Of a DNA stretch of 64,000 nt, positions 1 to 13,800 are shown piece after piece. Source of the stretch: Oreocharis arfaki. Taxonomy: Eukaryota > Chordata > Aves > Passeriformes > Paramythiidae. The stretch is taken from contig VZRR01013404.1 of NCBI GenBank assembly GCA_013398015.1, forward strand, positions 173,035 through 237,034, in the 5' to 3' direction. The position numbers and the translations under genes were made by a program. Below the pieces are notes generated by a model. It saw only the letters and a program-made list of their open reading frames with translations, did no database searches and was not told where the DNA came from. The first letter of the stretch is position 1, and every line of letters starts with the position of its first letter.

Positions 1-1465
1 GATTTAGGCATTTTTTGCAGCACTGTCATCTAGGGAGGACCTCCAGACAGAAATATGTGATTTTCTTACAACTCTGAGGGTTTAAGCCTTCACCCAAAAC
101 TCAGTCACATGAGACCTGTTAAGGTTTGACAGCTCATTCCTTTCTAACAATCAAGTAGCCCAGACAGCCTTATTCATGTCAGAAATAAGAAGAAGAAGAA
201 AAAAGTTGTTTTGTTCTGTCACTGTCCTTTTTTGATATTGGTAGAAATGCATATTAACACAACATGCAAACCTGCCTCTTGTGAGGTCTGCACACAGATG
301 AAGTTTAAAATTATTTTTTCATATCTAGAAGACAGTCTCAGGAGACTTAGCTATAACTAATTAAAAAAACACCTGGGGAGAGAGAAACTGAAGAGTATGA
401 GCCCATATCATGGCTTGCAGGCACCTCTGTCCTTCACAGCACCTTCAGCTGTTTCTTCCCACTCTTCTGTAGATTGCCACGTGTGTTTCACCTCCTGTGA
501 GGTGCTTTACTAATCTGCTATCTGCATAATTTAAATCACTAGACTGTTCGACAGGATGCAGTTTCTTTTAGTTATCTACTTGCTTTAAAATAAATGTTTA
601 GAGATGAGGCAGAGCAGGCATTTGTGTGTTCCAGGACAAAATGCAATTTTAAACACGTTGGACCTATCAGCCTCTTTTCCTCTACCTCTTTTCCTCTTTT
701 TGAGTGTCCCAAAGTTGCTGCTGGCCAGGTCCATCTTCAGGTTAATGCAAAATCAGGAGTGTCACCAAGGTGGTGTAAAGAGAGAGCTAGATCCTGGACC
801 CAAAGACCATAGCAAAGTTCATGAATATTTGTCTGCAGCACAGAAGCTAAAATATCACTCCTGTGAGTAGCTTGGATTTCCTGCCAATTCCTCTCATCTG
901 TCTAAAGCTCTGGGAGAATGAGCGGGAGCATGTGAACAGCAGAGCCAGCAACACACAGACCCCACTCAGCTCTGAAAGCCTCTTACAGCAAGCAGGAAGT
1001 TTTCACCCTGCATTTTCCAAGCTGGCTGAGTCTGGTGCCCAGTCCACAGCCTCTCCCTGGAACAAAACCCTGACAGGACAGTTGCTAGGCTAAAAAGTCC
1101 TTTTCCCCTACAAAAAGTGAAGTGGGGCGTGTGACTGATTGATTGATTGATTGGTGGCTGGACCCAGTAAGGTTGAGAGGAACTGCTTCAGATCATTTTG
1201 CAATAGCAGGATCCCATAAAAAATACCAGCATTTTCCTAAGAAAGATGAATGCTAATTTCCACGTGCAAGAGTGTTATATTCCAGTCTCCCAACACAGCG
1301 CACTTGGCAACAGAAACGCTGTGTTTGTCACTTCTGGTCACTTCTACAGGATTTTAATGCATTTAGAGCTGAGGGCTGTGCTCTGGAGGTGGCTCAGGTT
1401 GCTCCTTTTCCCTGGCAGAGGTTATTGTCACCATACAGCACTCCAGGCTGCCACTGCTGCTCTTC
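1..1465. other. no gene recognised
   Basis: Short open frames only, with no recognisable domain. A short (GATT)4 tract lies at 1137-1152. Nothing else structured was seen. Confidence 0.5.
1137..1152. repeat. (GATT)4 microsatellite
   Basis: Four perfect GATT units are visible across the line break at 1140/1141. Confidence 0.8.
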
Positions 1466-1632
1466 CCGGAGCAGCTGTGGCTGCCCCATCCCTGGAAGTG
1501 TCCAAGGCTAGGTTGGACAGGGCTCGGAGCAACCTGGGATAGTGGAAAGTGTTCCTGCCCATGGCAGGGACTGGAAGTGGATGATGTTTAAGGTCTGTTC
1601 CAGCCCAAATCATTCTGTAGTACTATGATTTT
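1466..1632 (+). mobile_element. CR1 LINE 3' fragment
   Basis: The stretch reads like the avian CR1 3' region: GGCTGCCCCATCCCTGGAAG, then a GGTTGGACAGGGCT block, GAGCAACCTGGGATAGTGG, CCTGCCCATGGCAGGG, and the terminal AAGGTCTGTTCCAGCCCAAA run ending in degraded ATTCTRTR units. It is 5'-truncated, as usual for CR1. The order of blocks sets the plus orientation. Confidence 0.88.
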
Positions 1633-4600
1633 CATTGCCTGACAAGGCAGCAGCCAACAAAAAATTGCCTCCTCTTTGACAGCAGTAACTGCTTGGCGGC
1701 TCAGTTCTGCTGGAATGAAATGCCATCCTTTAGTAATGAAGGAATGATTCAGAGCCTCTGGAGGCAAGTTTTTTCAGAGATTTCTGCCATTTTTCTGACA
1801 AATGAGGTAAACAGTTGCCACATTCACCATTACAAGGCCTCTGGTTGAGTTGGTGTTGACATAAAAGCTCCATCGATCACCACAGTCCCTAAGGCCTCAG
1901 ATACACCCTGGATCCATGATTTACACAAGCTGTGGCTCACAGTTCACACGAAAGCGACCGGTCTCTGCAACTATTCAGGTTTTAGTCTGGCATAAAATGG
2001 CACGACACTGATCTGAGCAGGCCTGCTGGGATCTGCACCTGTTGAGGTTCTGCTGCAGTGCCTTCCAGTCTGCTCAGTGGGAGAAAAGCTTTTGCTCTCT
2101 CTGGTCACAGGAAGAGCAGGGATGCCAGGCTAGCAAATCTTTCTGCAATAAGAAGCCCTTGGCGCCTACACCGATTGTCACAGGAAACAGGAATGTGCCC
2201 TCCTTCCCCAGAAATGGAAGGACAAGGGAGGACAAAGCACAATGCACTAGGCTTCCTAAAAGCCTCACCAGATTGAAAGGAAGGATATGAGAAATTAATT
2301 GCAGGACAAGCATTAAATGAAAAGCCATTCAGTTGTCTAAATATATTTCAAACCAGAAAGAAATAGAATATAATCTAATCCCTCTGCCTGTGGAGTCTGC
2401 CAGAGAGCAGGGAAATAATTTTCATAGTTTGTTGTCTGTAGACTCCTATGGCTACGTTATACAGAGCATGTAACATTATATCCAAAATATATACTGTAAG
2501 GTTGCTTGGGTTACCAAGACTAATTCTTAAAAGTTACAAAATTCCATAAGGAATGCTGCTGGTTCAATCTCAATTTGGCCACCTTATTTGCATGAAAGAA
2601 AGTGGAAAGTCTCAGACTTTTGAGGTGGGGCTCCTCATGTTTTTTGGGGTTTTTTTGGGAGAACATCAAAATAGCTGAATGATTCAGGTTTTTCCATGTT
2701 TTTCCAACAACAAGAAAAATTTGCTTCAGGTTGGTTCAGTATTGAAGAGATTAAGTTTTTTTTGAATTAACAAGGAATTAAGCAGTTGCCCTGGGTGCTG
2801 CCATCTTGGATTTGCCTCTATTTCCAATCCCAGGCTGAATTATCTCACTTTTGATGGATCACAAATTCTCTTCTGGTCTAGCTGTGAAAAGCATCCCGGC
2901 CCCTGCATGAGGTTCAGATGAGAGGAGGGCCCTAAGTGGTGGCAAATCAATTTTGTCACAGCCACTGTGTGAAATGACCACCATCACTGATAGCTACCAC
3001 TAATATTTCTAAATAATAGCTGGCTCAGGGAAGACGGACATCTGGTGCTTAAGAGTTTAAACAAAGTCAGGCACTGGAAACGTTCAGCTTGAAAAACAGA
3101 CTGAAATTTCAACTCAAAGTGCTGTTCCTACCAGAGCTGACAGTTCTGCAGAAATGGAGAGAAATGTCAAAATATGTTTGAAAGCGAATACCTCAGGATG
3201 GTGTTAAGGTTTAAACGGAATAAATGTGCAATACATGCCTGATTCACCAGAGTTAAACAACGTTGCTCGGCAGGTGGGAAGAAACCATTTGGACTGTTTC
3301 AATTTCCCTTGCATTACGCTTACAGCAGTGCATTTGCTCACGCTGCAACGAGCCAACATCAGCACAATGCCTGTGAGGTCAGACACAAGGAGTGCAGGTC
3401 ACCTGTCAGGCTGTTCTCCCTTCCACCAGGTGGGAAAACGCAGGTGGGAAACAGGCGTGAGCTTACTTCCACTGCTCTTTCACAGCAGAACTGCTTGTCT
3501 GTGTAATGGGAGCTAATTATCACCTAAGGGCACCATGTGTGAAAAGGGTGATTGCTGTCAGCTGTCTCAGACATCCGAGCCCTGCAGAATGTATTCAAGA
3601 GTCGCAGTGACTGTTTACAATGGAGCACTAGAAAGGCTTACTAGAAAAAAATCAACCTGGGAAGCAGCGTGATTTTAAAGAAGTTTCCATCTCAACAGTT
3701 TGTTGGCAGTGCTGGTAAATCTGCTTTTTAAATTGCTCACTGCATTTCTTAAGAATCTCACCTCTAACAGACCAGTTTAAGCTTGAGCAACTCCCATAAG
3801 GGCTGGGGGGATGTAAACCAAACTGCACATCGCATCACATCACTTCTGAGAGCTGCTCCCTGGCTTTACAGGAACTTCAGAAACTTTGGGAATATCTTGT
3901 GTTCCCAAGGGACTGGCTGGCTTGGGCACAGAGTGTTGCTGGCAGATATCAGGCAGGTACCTGCTGGCCAGGTCGTGCTGCTGGCCTGCAGAGAGAGGTT
4001 GCTGGGTGAAGGGAGGTGCAGGGCTGGTCTCCGTGCCAGAGGGAAAGACAAGAACTTGAAAGATTTAAACTCCACTGCTGCTTATTTTCCAGATAAATCT
4101 GAACCCAAAACTAAAACCTAAGTAACAACAGCTGTGTCTCCCCCACTCGTGTGCAGTCACCCATGGGACTGGGTTATCACACCAGTGGAGGAGCTCTGTT
4201 TGCCTCTTTATATTACTTCTAAATTCGATTCCATGACTTTTTGTTGTTAACATTGAGTTCAGAGATGGTTTTCAGAGGAACACTTTGCCTATAGCCTGTG
4301 TTTGGGCTTCACACTGGTAGGCCCACTGGTTTGGACTTGTGTCTAGGGCAGTACTGTGACCTGGAAGCCAGAGAGCTGGGACACGAATTGCAACCAGCCA
4401 GGAATTGGTTTTGATCAGCCTGGTTTTGGGACAGCACTCTGTCCCAAAGATCACAAAGATCTGGCTGCCCTTTTGGAAAGTGAGGCTTGGGATCTGCTTG
4501 GATGCAAGCCCTGTCCCACAAGCGGATGCAGGAGGAGGTTTAGCACTTGGAGTGAGCCTGGAGAGCTGCTGCAGGCAAGGACTGGCCTCCTCCAGCTCCT

Positions 4601-7600
4601 TGCCCTGAACTGTGGGTGTTAAAACAGCAGCTGGCTCAACTTTTGTTGTTAATATGGCTGCCTGGCCAACAGACCAAAGCTAAGAGGGAAAACTGGTTTC
4701 CTCTACAGTCTCTGGAATATCTATAACTGTACAAATTAAATACATCTTTTGTCCCATCAGCTGGGTTGGGTGGGAGAGGAACGAAACCACACAGGATACA
4801 ATTTTCTCTCTTTTTTACTAAAGGCCGTATTTTACAACACTCACTTGCAAAGAGCAGTGATACGAAACCAATTGGGTTGCTAACATAAATAAATATTACC
4901 TACTGTAAATAATGGTTTCTGAGGTAATCCTATGCTCCTGAAAGTCTAGCATTTTTCAATTAGTAGCCATGTTTTTCATTTGGTACTTCCTGAATTGGTT
5001 GATACTCCTGAACACTGTTCTGGAAAGTAAAAACATCCAGGAGAATTTCTGAGGTTTGTTTGTCTTTTAAATGGAAATATGAAGATTCAAAGTTTGATTT
5101 ACAAGTTTTGAATGGAGGAACAGATGAAGGTTTCAGGACATAAATTGAAAGTTGATCACTGAAAAGCTGTGTTTTTCCTTACTGAAGGGCTGCAGTCTGA
5201 CTTTTCATCTGAAATGTTTTCTTCTTCCTCTTAAGGTTGTTTCAGAAAAATACTCAAAACATCCTGGGCCTTCCAAAGCATCTTAAAAGAGAAGATGGCC
5301 AATTACAAATAAAAGTGGAAATTAGTTGGACTTCCTAATTCTCCAGATATTTATGAAACCCTTGTGTCACAACCAGGGTGCCTGAATCAGATGTGCTGCC
5401 TGAGGCTGAAATTCATCTGGTTGATTGTTCATGAATTTTCCTGCTAATATGTGGCAGTCATTAAACAGCTGATAAAATCTGAACCAAAATTTCTTTGTAT
5501 GATTCACAAAAAACCCCCAACCCTGATTTTGATATGCAAACAGTTTGAGCTGCCTTCAACTTTCTCAAGACCCCAAGGCATCAAAAATGCCAAGCAGAAT
5601 GTGGGTATCATGTAAGGAATTCTAGACTTATTATTCCACTTGAGACTGTGCTCATTTTCACATACTTTTCAGGTAACTGGAGTGACCAAATAGCTTTAAC
5701 TGACAGCACTCCTGTCATAGAGGAAGATATTTAAAAACAGAAGAACTATTGCTAGAGGCAAGAGAGTATTTTTTTTTTTGTCTGCTTTTTAAGGTCCAAG
5801 CACATTGCTTTGGAAAGGAGATTTATTGCCGTGTGTAGTGTAATTTAATGGCATAGGTACTCCAAGTGGGTTTCATCCCACCTAACTGCAGACATCACAA
5901 TGGTAAGATGGCTTAATTTTGGAGAGTCACCTCAGGGTTCTTTAGAAACAGAAAGCAATAGGCACCTCTGCAGAGCTGCTCTATTCCTCCTCAGGCTCCA
6001 AAAGAAACCAACAGTGCAGGAGTGTAAGAGTCCCAAGCCTAACTTAGGACATGAGAAGCCCTACTGCCCCCAAAAACTGAATTATAAAAATGTGCAGCAC
6101 TAGTACAGATTTCTCTTGACATCATCTTCACTCTCACACTGCCACATGCAAATACACAATTTTCTATTAAATATATGCAACTCTGTTTTACATTCCAGTA
6201 CCACTAAGTGGAAGGGTTTCCATAGTCTCCATGTTCTGGTTAGAAACCTTCTTCCCTCACGTTTATTCATGACCAGATTTGATTAACATGTGTAACAGAC
6301 CCGTAACATCCTAAAAGATTTTGATGGAAAACCCAAGGCCTGTAGGTATTTCCTCCAGCACAGCTACCTCTGGAAAGAGAAGCAGATTCTTATCCTACAT
6401 CTGCATGTGCAGTCCTAGATTTTATTTTTCCCCCTATCTCACAAACTCAGTGGCAGTTAAGGTGAATCCCTGAGGCTCCGGACATGCCAAGAGATGCTGC
6501 ATGTTCCTATGGGTGGGGTAATATATGGGTATTACCTGGAGCAGGGCCTGATCCTCAATTTGTTCTTGGTACTGCTGTAAAAGCTTTCAAAAAAATCTGT
6601 GAACTTGAAAATTTCTGCATCAGTGGTAAGGGCTGAGCTATCTCTGGTTTCAGCTCATCCCAATTTCCCAAAAGCTGATGTCACCAGCTTTCAAAACCTG
6701 TTCCTAGAGAGTGGCTCTGACATACCTCAGGTACTCAAATATTCTCCAAGTTTGCTGAGCTCTTACACAGCTGTACCAAACCACTCATCTTAGATCCAGG
6801 AGAGCACAGTGGAAAGCAGGGGAGGCTTTACAAGGGCGTGCCCTTCTGTGTTAAAATTCAGGTACACGATAGGAGAAAAAGGCCTTCTTTTGTTCTGACT
6901 GACAATTTGAACTTAACAGATCCTCTAGAAATTGAAAGTGAGGTATAAAAAAAAAAAAGGCAGTAAAACTTGCCCTATGATTTATGATGTAGCTTATTAG
7001 GACACTGCCTTTCCCTGCTTACACAGTCTCCTAACGCACTGAAAATACTGAGAGGGATGTTTTTAAAACCCACAAACACCAAAACTTTGGTTTAATAGTA
7101 TTGCCTGATTCAGAAAGGAGAGCACTTATAGAGCAGCTTGGCAACTTTTAATTTTTAAAATCAATTTATTTATAAATGAAGGACGTAATTGAAAAGGCTG
7201 TCTGTCTGTGTAAGCTATACTCAGTATAGCTTAGATTATCTTTGCTTATGTGGATGGTGAACTCTAAGTGTTGCAACAGGTCTTTGCAAGTTACAGATGA
7301 GGGCAAATGCAGCTCAGTTATACAGGACAATGTGGCTGGTACCTTGGCATTAAACGTACAGAAAAGTCAGTGAGTGAAGGGGAAATGTGCCCAGATGTAA
7401 GGAATATGTGTGTTCATTTATGTATCTATTTATCTGACCCACAGATAAATGTTGTAATATTTAATTGTATTTAATAGTTGACATTTCATATATAGGTGTA
7501 GCTTAGCATCTTTGTAAAATCGAAGAATAATCTACTGAGCTAAACAACAGCTCAGGCCAGCCTACATCAGGTGAATATCCTGCTCTTTTTGCCCTAACAG

Positions 7601-10184
7601 TCTCTGCCATCTTGGCATCAGCAAAATACAATCTACTGAAATTGCTGCCTAGCATGTCCTGATGTCCAACAGAGGCTAAAAACCAACCACTTTTTTCCAA
7701 TTTTTGTAGAAACTGAACTGCTGAAACATGCTGCAAGGGGAAAAGGAGTCAGCCAAACATTAGATTGGAATGTTCTGGTACCATCTGCAAAGCTTTGAGG
7801 TGCTGGCTTTGTTCAAAGCCCACAGCAGTAAATAAAACTGAAAGCCGCTGAGATTTCAGGGGACTTATGTTAGAAGCAGGGCAAGAGTTTCTCCCAGATT
7901 CTGTTTGAAAAAAGGCAGCAATTTTGGCTTACAAAGCAGATCAAATGAATATATTGCTTGAACTGGATCCCAGCTGGATCACCAAGAAATACTCCAGGCT
8001 CCTATTCCCCTGGGAGGAGGGTGGGTGCTGCAGGGCCAGCAGGGCAGAACAGCGGAGGAGGAGGAAGGGGCCCAATTCCTGTGCTGGCCTCCAACAACCA
8101 GGGAGCGCCTCTGGGTGCTGGAACTGCTCCTCAGCCTCTGCACTTCATTTGACTGAGGAAGTTATCCCCCCTTTATTTCTCCCATTTCCATTTTTCTCTC
8201 CTGAGTATGAACAACCTCCTGAGACAAGATGCATGTGCTGCTTCCCTCTGCCTTGCCAGAGGCTCAAATTGCTCCAGCTGCACAACCATCTATTTAGGAG
8301 GGAGGAATCAGTTACAGCACTTGAATTTTGAGCACCAAACCTGTGGTTTAGCCCAGAGTTGCGTATTTACTCCAAGTTCAATTAGCTTTTTTATTTACCC
8401 CTGGGCAATACAGGAGATTCTGTCATTTCTGGAAATAAAATGCGTATTAATGACATGTGAGAAAAAGTATTTTTTGAAATAGTTATTCTTTTTACCAAAG
8501 AGCTTTATTTTCTGCTCTCACTTTTCAGTATTAAGAGGGCTAGTCTTCTGAGTCAGAGCTCAAAAGAAAATATGTAGTAATTACTGTGTTGAGAGCTTTC
8601 ATTGTAGGATGAAACCAGCCGTGTTTCCTGCAACTGCTCTTTCTGTGTATGTTTTTCTTTTCACAACTGGATTTGTGTGGCTTTTCTCGCAGCAGGAAAA
8701 TTTGAACTATTTCTTTTAAAATAAGTTTCTGAAGATACTTCAAAAAACAACACAGAACTGCTTTTTAACATTAACAAAAGTATCAACAGCTAAAATCAAT
8801 AGGAGTACAGCCTTCGAAATTTAATCTGGTTCCTGTCTGGCTTCCTGTTGTAGATCCAGTATGTGTTTCCTTGCACATAATCATCCGGGCAATAAATAAT
8901 TTTAAACATTGTTTCTCTGCTGTTAGAAGAGGAACACCCACAACACCACCATTGGTTACAGCACTGCACTGTGGAAGCGATGTCAGAAAGGCAGAAATGC
9001 AGAAATGCTTCTTCCCTCTTTCCTCCCTGCCTTTCCCATGTAAAAAAGGGATAGAAGAAATTGAGGTGTGTTGTGATGTGGGAAGAGAAGAGGCCAAGGA
9101 CCCTGGGCAACTTCAGCAGAGTGCAAAAGGCGAGGAAATAATTTCTGTTCCGTGGTTATCTGAGCTCTGTGGCTGCTTTTACACAGAAATGTGTTTTGAC
9201 ACCAGTGCTGGAACTGGGACTGGTTTATTATTTTTAAATTGTCTCACAGCTGCATCAAGATATGGGTCTGCCGGGGTATCAAATGTCCTTCGGCTGCAAC
9301 AGGAACTTTGTGCATGGCTCAGTGACAGCGTATGCCCCCGGCAGAGCAGCACTTCTTGAGTCACAGAGAAAGAAAAACAGTGCTTGGCTGGTGTCACAGG
9401 GCTGAGGATTTCCACTTGGTATGGCATGGTTTGAATGACAATTTATGAAGCGTGGAAACTTTTTGTTGGGAACCATTATGACTGCCAGCTGGTGGGTTAT
9501 TCTCATTTTGTTCTACATTACTTTTCATTATTTGCCCATTTTTTTTTTTGCATCTGTGTGCACATTTCCCATTGTGGATCTATTGCGTGCTCATTTTTTC
9601 ACGACAGAAGTTTAAGCTTCTTAGAGCTGCCCAGTGATAACTGCAGCTATCATGTGTGCACCTTACCATTAGAGGAGAGGCAGAAAGGCTCAAATAATTC
9701 AGGATTATTACTTCCACAACAGCTTTTTCATGCACACGCTGTAACAGACCCCACTGCTGGATGCTCCTGTGCCCACTATAACCTCACAGCACTTCCACGC
9801 CAAAAGCTAGAAGCCTGTTACATACAAAAATAACCTTTACCACCAGTGGCTCCCTGCACCCACCGAACCTGAGGGAGGAGAACTGGGCAGGTGGTGCCAG
9901 GATGAGGCTTTGCCCAGAGATTTCCATTCTCTGGAGTGATTATGCAATCACTGCGCAGTCCCACTGGCATCAGCAGCTATTATGCAGCAGCTGCATAATC
10001 AGGCATTTATTGGGAGAGGTGGGGAGGAAGAAGGCCACATGTTTGTCCCCTGCAGTCCTGAATGGCAGAGGGTGATACAACTGGAGAAAAGCCTTGTGAG
10101 AGTTTTGATGCACAGCTGTTTGTTTGTGTTTTCCGACTGCTCAGTAAGCGTGATGAGCTTGCCATGCTGGGAAATGGTGATGCT
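1633..10184. other. 8.5 kb without a recognisable gene
   Basis: Only short open frames with no family resemblance. No intact transposon was recognised. A perfect 9-bp-arm inverted repeat at 9979-9999 is listed separately. This lies 3' of SHISAL1 on the gene strand. Confidence 0.5.
9979..9999. repeat. short perfect inverted repeat
   Basis: ATTATGCAG, a CAG spacer, then CTGCATAAT: two 9-base arms that pair exactly. No gene or terminator role can be assigned. Confidence 0.7.
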
Positions 10185-10201
10185 TGGGTCATGCCACTCC
10201 T

Positions 10202-10897
10202 CTGCAGCTCCAGGCTGGGGCAGAGGGGCTGGAAAGCTGGGAAAGGCCCTGGGGCTGCTGGGGACAGCGGCTGGACATGAGCCCAGGTGTGCCCAGGGGG
10301 GCAAGAGGCCGGTGGCAGCTGGGCTGTGCCAGCCATGGTGTGGCAGCAGGGCCAGGGCAGTGACTGTCCCCTGTGCTGGGCACTGCTGGGGCCACACCTC
10401 AGATCCTGGGGCACTTCTGGGCCCCTCAGGACAAGGAAGACATTGAGGGGCTGGAGCGTGTCCAGAGAAGGGAACAGAGCTGGGGAAGGGGCTGGAGCAC
10501 CAGGAGGGGCTGAGGGAGCTGGGAAAGGGGCTCAGCCTGGAGTAAAAAAGGCTCAGGGAGGACCTTGTTGCTCTGCACAATTATCTGGAAGGAGGCTGAA
10601 AACAGGTGGGGCTCAGTTTCTTACCCCAGTTAATAAGCAATAGGGTAAGAGGAAACAGCCTCAAGTAACACCAGGGGAGGTTTAGGTTGGATATTAGGAG
10701 AAATTTCTTCACTGGAAGAGCTGTCAAGCACTGGCAGAGGCTACCCAGGGCAGTGGTGAAGTCCCCATCAGAGACTTTAAAATCCCAAAGGAGGGGTTTT
10801 AAAGCCGTGTGGATGTGGCACTTGGACACATGGGTTTGGCAGTGCTGGTGGAATGGTTGGACCTTAAAGAATCTTTTCCAGCCTGATGATTCTATGA
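10202..10897 (+). mobile_element. CR1 LINE, 5'-truncated, about 0.7 kb
   Basis: The segment follows the end of CR1 ORF2 and its 3' UTR in order: CTGGGGCAGAGGGGCTGGAA, GACAGCGGCTGGACATGAGC, a GTGCTGGGCACTG block, GGAGCGTGTCCAGAGAAGGG, GGCTCAGGGAGGACCTTGTT, TTGGATATTAGGAGAAATTT and the tail ending GATTCTATG at 10897. The part before about 10440 corresponds to the C-terminal end of the reverse-transcriptase frame but no intact protein remains. The long minus-strand open frame here (9999-10580) is antisense to CR1 and not a gene. Confidence 0.95.
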
Positions 10898-13800
10898 AAA
10901 CTGATGTTGGTGTGAGTCTTCTGGGACCGCAGCTTCACCCGTTCCCCAGATAAATCGGATTTTTTAAGAGCTGTTCTCTTAGGGTCCTCAGTTTGGCCAG
11001 CTGTGCCAAAGAAGAATAGCTTCCCATTTTTCCCACTGCTGCTTATATTCCACAAGCTCCCTTGCCAGTTTTAAACTCACAAATGATGGGTGTTCTGCTG
11101 CATCTCAAGACATTTCCTTGATCAACTGCCAACTTTAAAAGAAATGCACATTTGGAGGAGATGAGTCCCACTGGCAAATTTCAGCTGGATAAACAACTTC
11201 TATAAACTCATATTCCAGCATAATGTCAAAAAAATTAATCAAGTCAGACTTCCAAGCAATTTCATCCATCTTAAGATAGGTGGAATGAATAACCCCCTGG
11301 AAATGCCTCTTTCAATGTGTTGGTGAGGATAACTAGTAGATACAGGACTTTTACATGGCTACATTGACTGAGTTTAATCCTGCTCTTTATCACCAGTAAA
11401 GATTTGTACAATTAGATCTTCCAGGTATTGGATATTTTTCTCTCTCTGTTTGCTACAGCCCTCTACTATCTGAAATCTCCTTGCCATGAAGAATTTACAG
11501 ACTGAGTTAAAATTGCCTTTTAATGTTCTTTTAGCCTTGAGCTTCTTAAACTCCTTAATCTGACAAACTTTTCAGAAGTCAGATAAGCTCTGCAGCTTTC
11601 AGAATGCTTTCCCATCTGTCAATTGGATTTTTCCTGCTACAGGCCTTAGGGAAGGTGGTGTTTCCCTCTAGCAATCTCACCACTACTGGTGAGACAACAG
11701 CTCCCCACTTCTCATCGGCGTCTCCTCTCCGTGCACTCCAGAATTCCATTTGCTTGTTTAGCCATCCATATTGTGTAGGAAACTGCTGCTGAGGAGTTAT
11801 CTGTGGTATCACTGGGTATTTCAAATAGTTCCAGGATATTCTCTGTCAGCAGTGCCTACAACAGAGCACTGGAGAGGGGGCTGTGCCGTTACCCTCTCGC
11901 TCTTACTACGCAACCACTACAAAATTTTATGTCAATTAGAACAATGGCAGTATTGCCAAATATTTTCAGCGTGGCCCTCCCAGATAAAACCAGATAAGCT
12001 TTCCATTTCCCCTGTCAAATGGAAGCAGCAGGAGCTGACTGGCTCACCCAAGCACTGTGCAGACAAACACACCACAACCTCCTAAGGACTCACAGACTCC
12101 TGTAGTAACAACAGCACTAGCTCCAGCTATAGCCAGCAGCCTCTGAGAAAGATAAAGCCAGACAACCCCCTAGTTCATTTTTACTAATTTTTTTAAAACA
12201 TTCCAGACCATGTCTGCACTTATTTAACTAGAATAAAGGGAAAAAAATAAACTGAATAAAATAAAAATAAAAATAAAAGAAAAATAAAAAAATAAAAGAA
12301 AAAACTGAATAATAAAAAAATAAACTATTGCCCTCACAGGTGAAATTTATTTGTGTAACAAACACTGCAAGATTAGGACTCAGAATGGGAAGATTGTTGT
12401 TCCTCACCATGCTAATGCTTAAGGTGTTTTTTTTCGTATTATCTCACTTGTCTCTAACTCCTTCAAAACCCACCCCTTGCAGCCAAGTATGATTGCTGGA
12501 CTGCTTCAGGTATTTCTACTTTTGCTTTCTGTATCGCCAAGGAAAAGACAGGAAGAGTCAACCTGAGGCTTCCCTTTTTTTCTTCAATAGCCAATTCAAA
12601 TGTCAAATAGGTAATATTCTTAACACACCCACAAAAACATAGCCATGTTTTTTGTCTTCTTTTAGTTGTTCATGAAAACACTGGGGCTCTTTTTGATTGA
12701 GATGCCTATTTTTGTTATGCTCTGAGAGGTCTCAGAGAGTATTAAAAAAAAAAATGGAGTCAACTCTCAGTCCATCATGTAATTTTCTTCAAAATGTCTT
12801 AAAATGCAAATTAAGCAGGTGTTCTTCTGTCTGCTGTTAAGTTCAGCAGCATAAGAGAAGTTTGGGAGGCTTTTGGTGAGTGAAAGGCTGATCTCTGGCT
12901 GTCTTCCAGTCACCATTTCTTCAGAACATTTTTGGTGAAGCTGTGCTGGAGATGAGCAGGTAACAGGTGCTGGGTTCAGCAGCTCCCTGTGACTCACCAC
13001 CTTCCAAAGACTGTGAAGGCAACAGAAAATTACTTTGCTTCCCTCGTCTGCGTGAGTGATTAAAATCTGTATCACTAATCAACACAGAATATAGTTAATG
13101 ACTGTTTAATTAATTTACTGTAATTCTTGATGAAGCAGCTCCTTTTCCACGTGACAGCCGTGATTTCCAGCAGACAGGAGGGAGCCTGTGTGCCTTGTGC
13201 TCTGCAGAACTCAGCTCAAGGATACAATCAGCTCGTTAATACACAAAATTCCTGTAAATAGGATGACTCCTTGGTGCATAAACTCCTCCCTGATGTACTA
13301 GAGCACCAGTCCCTCAGGAAGAAAAATTGTAGGTGGTGCTTGTTCCCTTCCAGATTTGAGCCCCACGGTCATTTTTCTGCCATGAACCACTGTGCAAAAA
13401 CACCTTTCCATCACTGCCTTTAACATTTACTGTCAATAGCTCTGTCTCCCCCATAATTCCACCTCTGAGATTGTGTGGAGCCTAACTAAAGGTTCCCACT
13501 ACATCGAAACACCAGGAGACAGATAACCCCACTGGGAAGTGAAGTGAAGTAGCTTATTTCCACACATACCCACTTTTTACACATTTTTTTTTTCGCCCTC
13601 CTGTATATTATGATGGGTGCCAAGTTTCAACCAATTATTCCCCTGCTGCTGTTCTGTGGAGGCTACGTAATGCTGTGCTGATTAAACTCATTTCCATGTT
13701 CTTTGAAGGAATGTGCCTCCCTTGTTCTGTTTTGGGATGATGTCATCACCTGACCGTGGGACTAACATTAGCAGCGTTCCTAACTGTGTTCCAGTGACAT

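Noticed and set aside
8871..9359. 162-codon open frame on the plus strand
   Set aside because: It begins at a TTG, not an ATG, shows no domain or splice context, and its composition looks like chance.
9999..10580. 193-codon open frame on the minus strand, Ser/Pro-rich
   Set aside because: It is antisense to a clear CR1 LINE copy (10202-10897); its openness reflects the GC-rich CR1 sequence.
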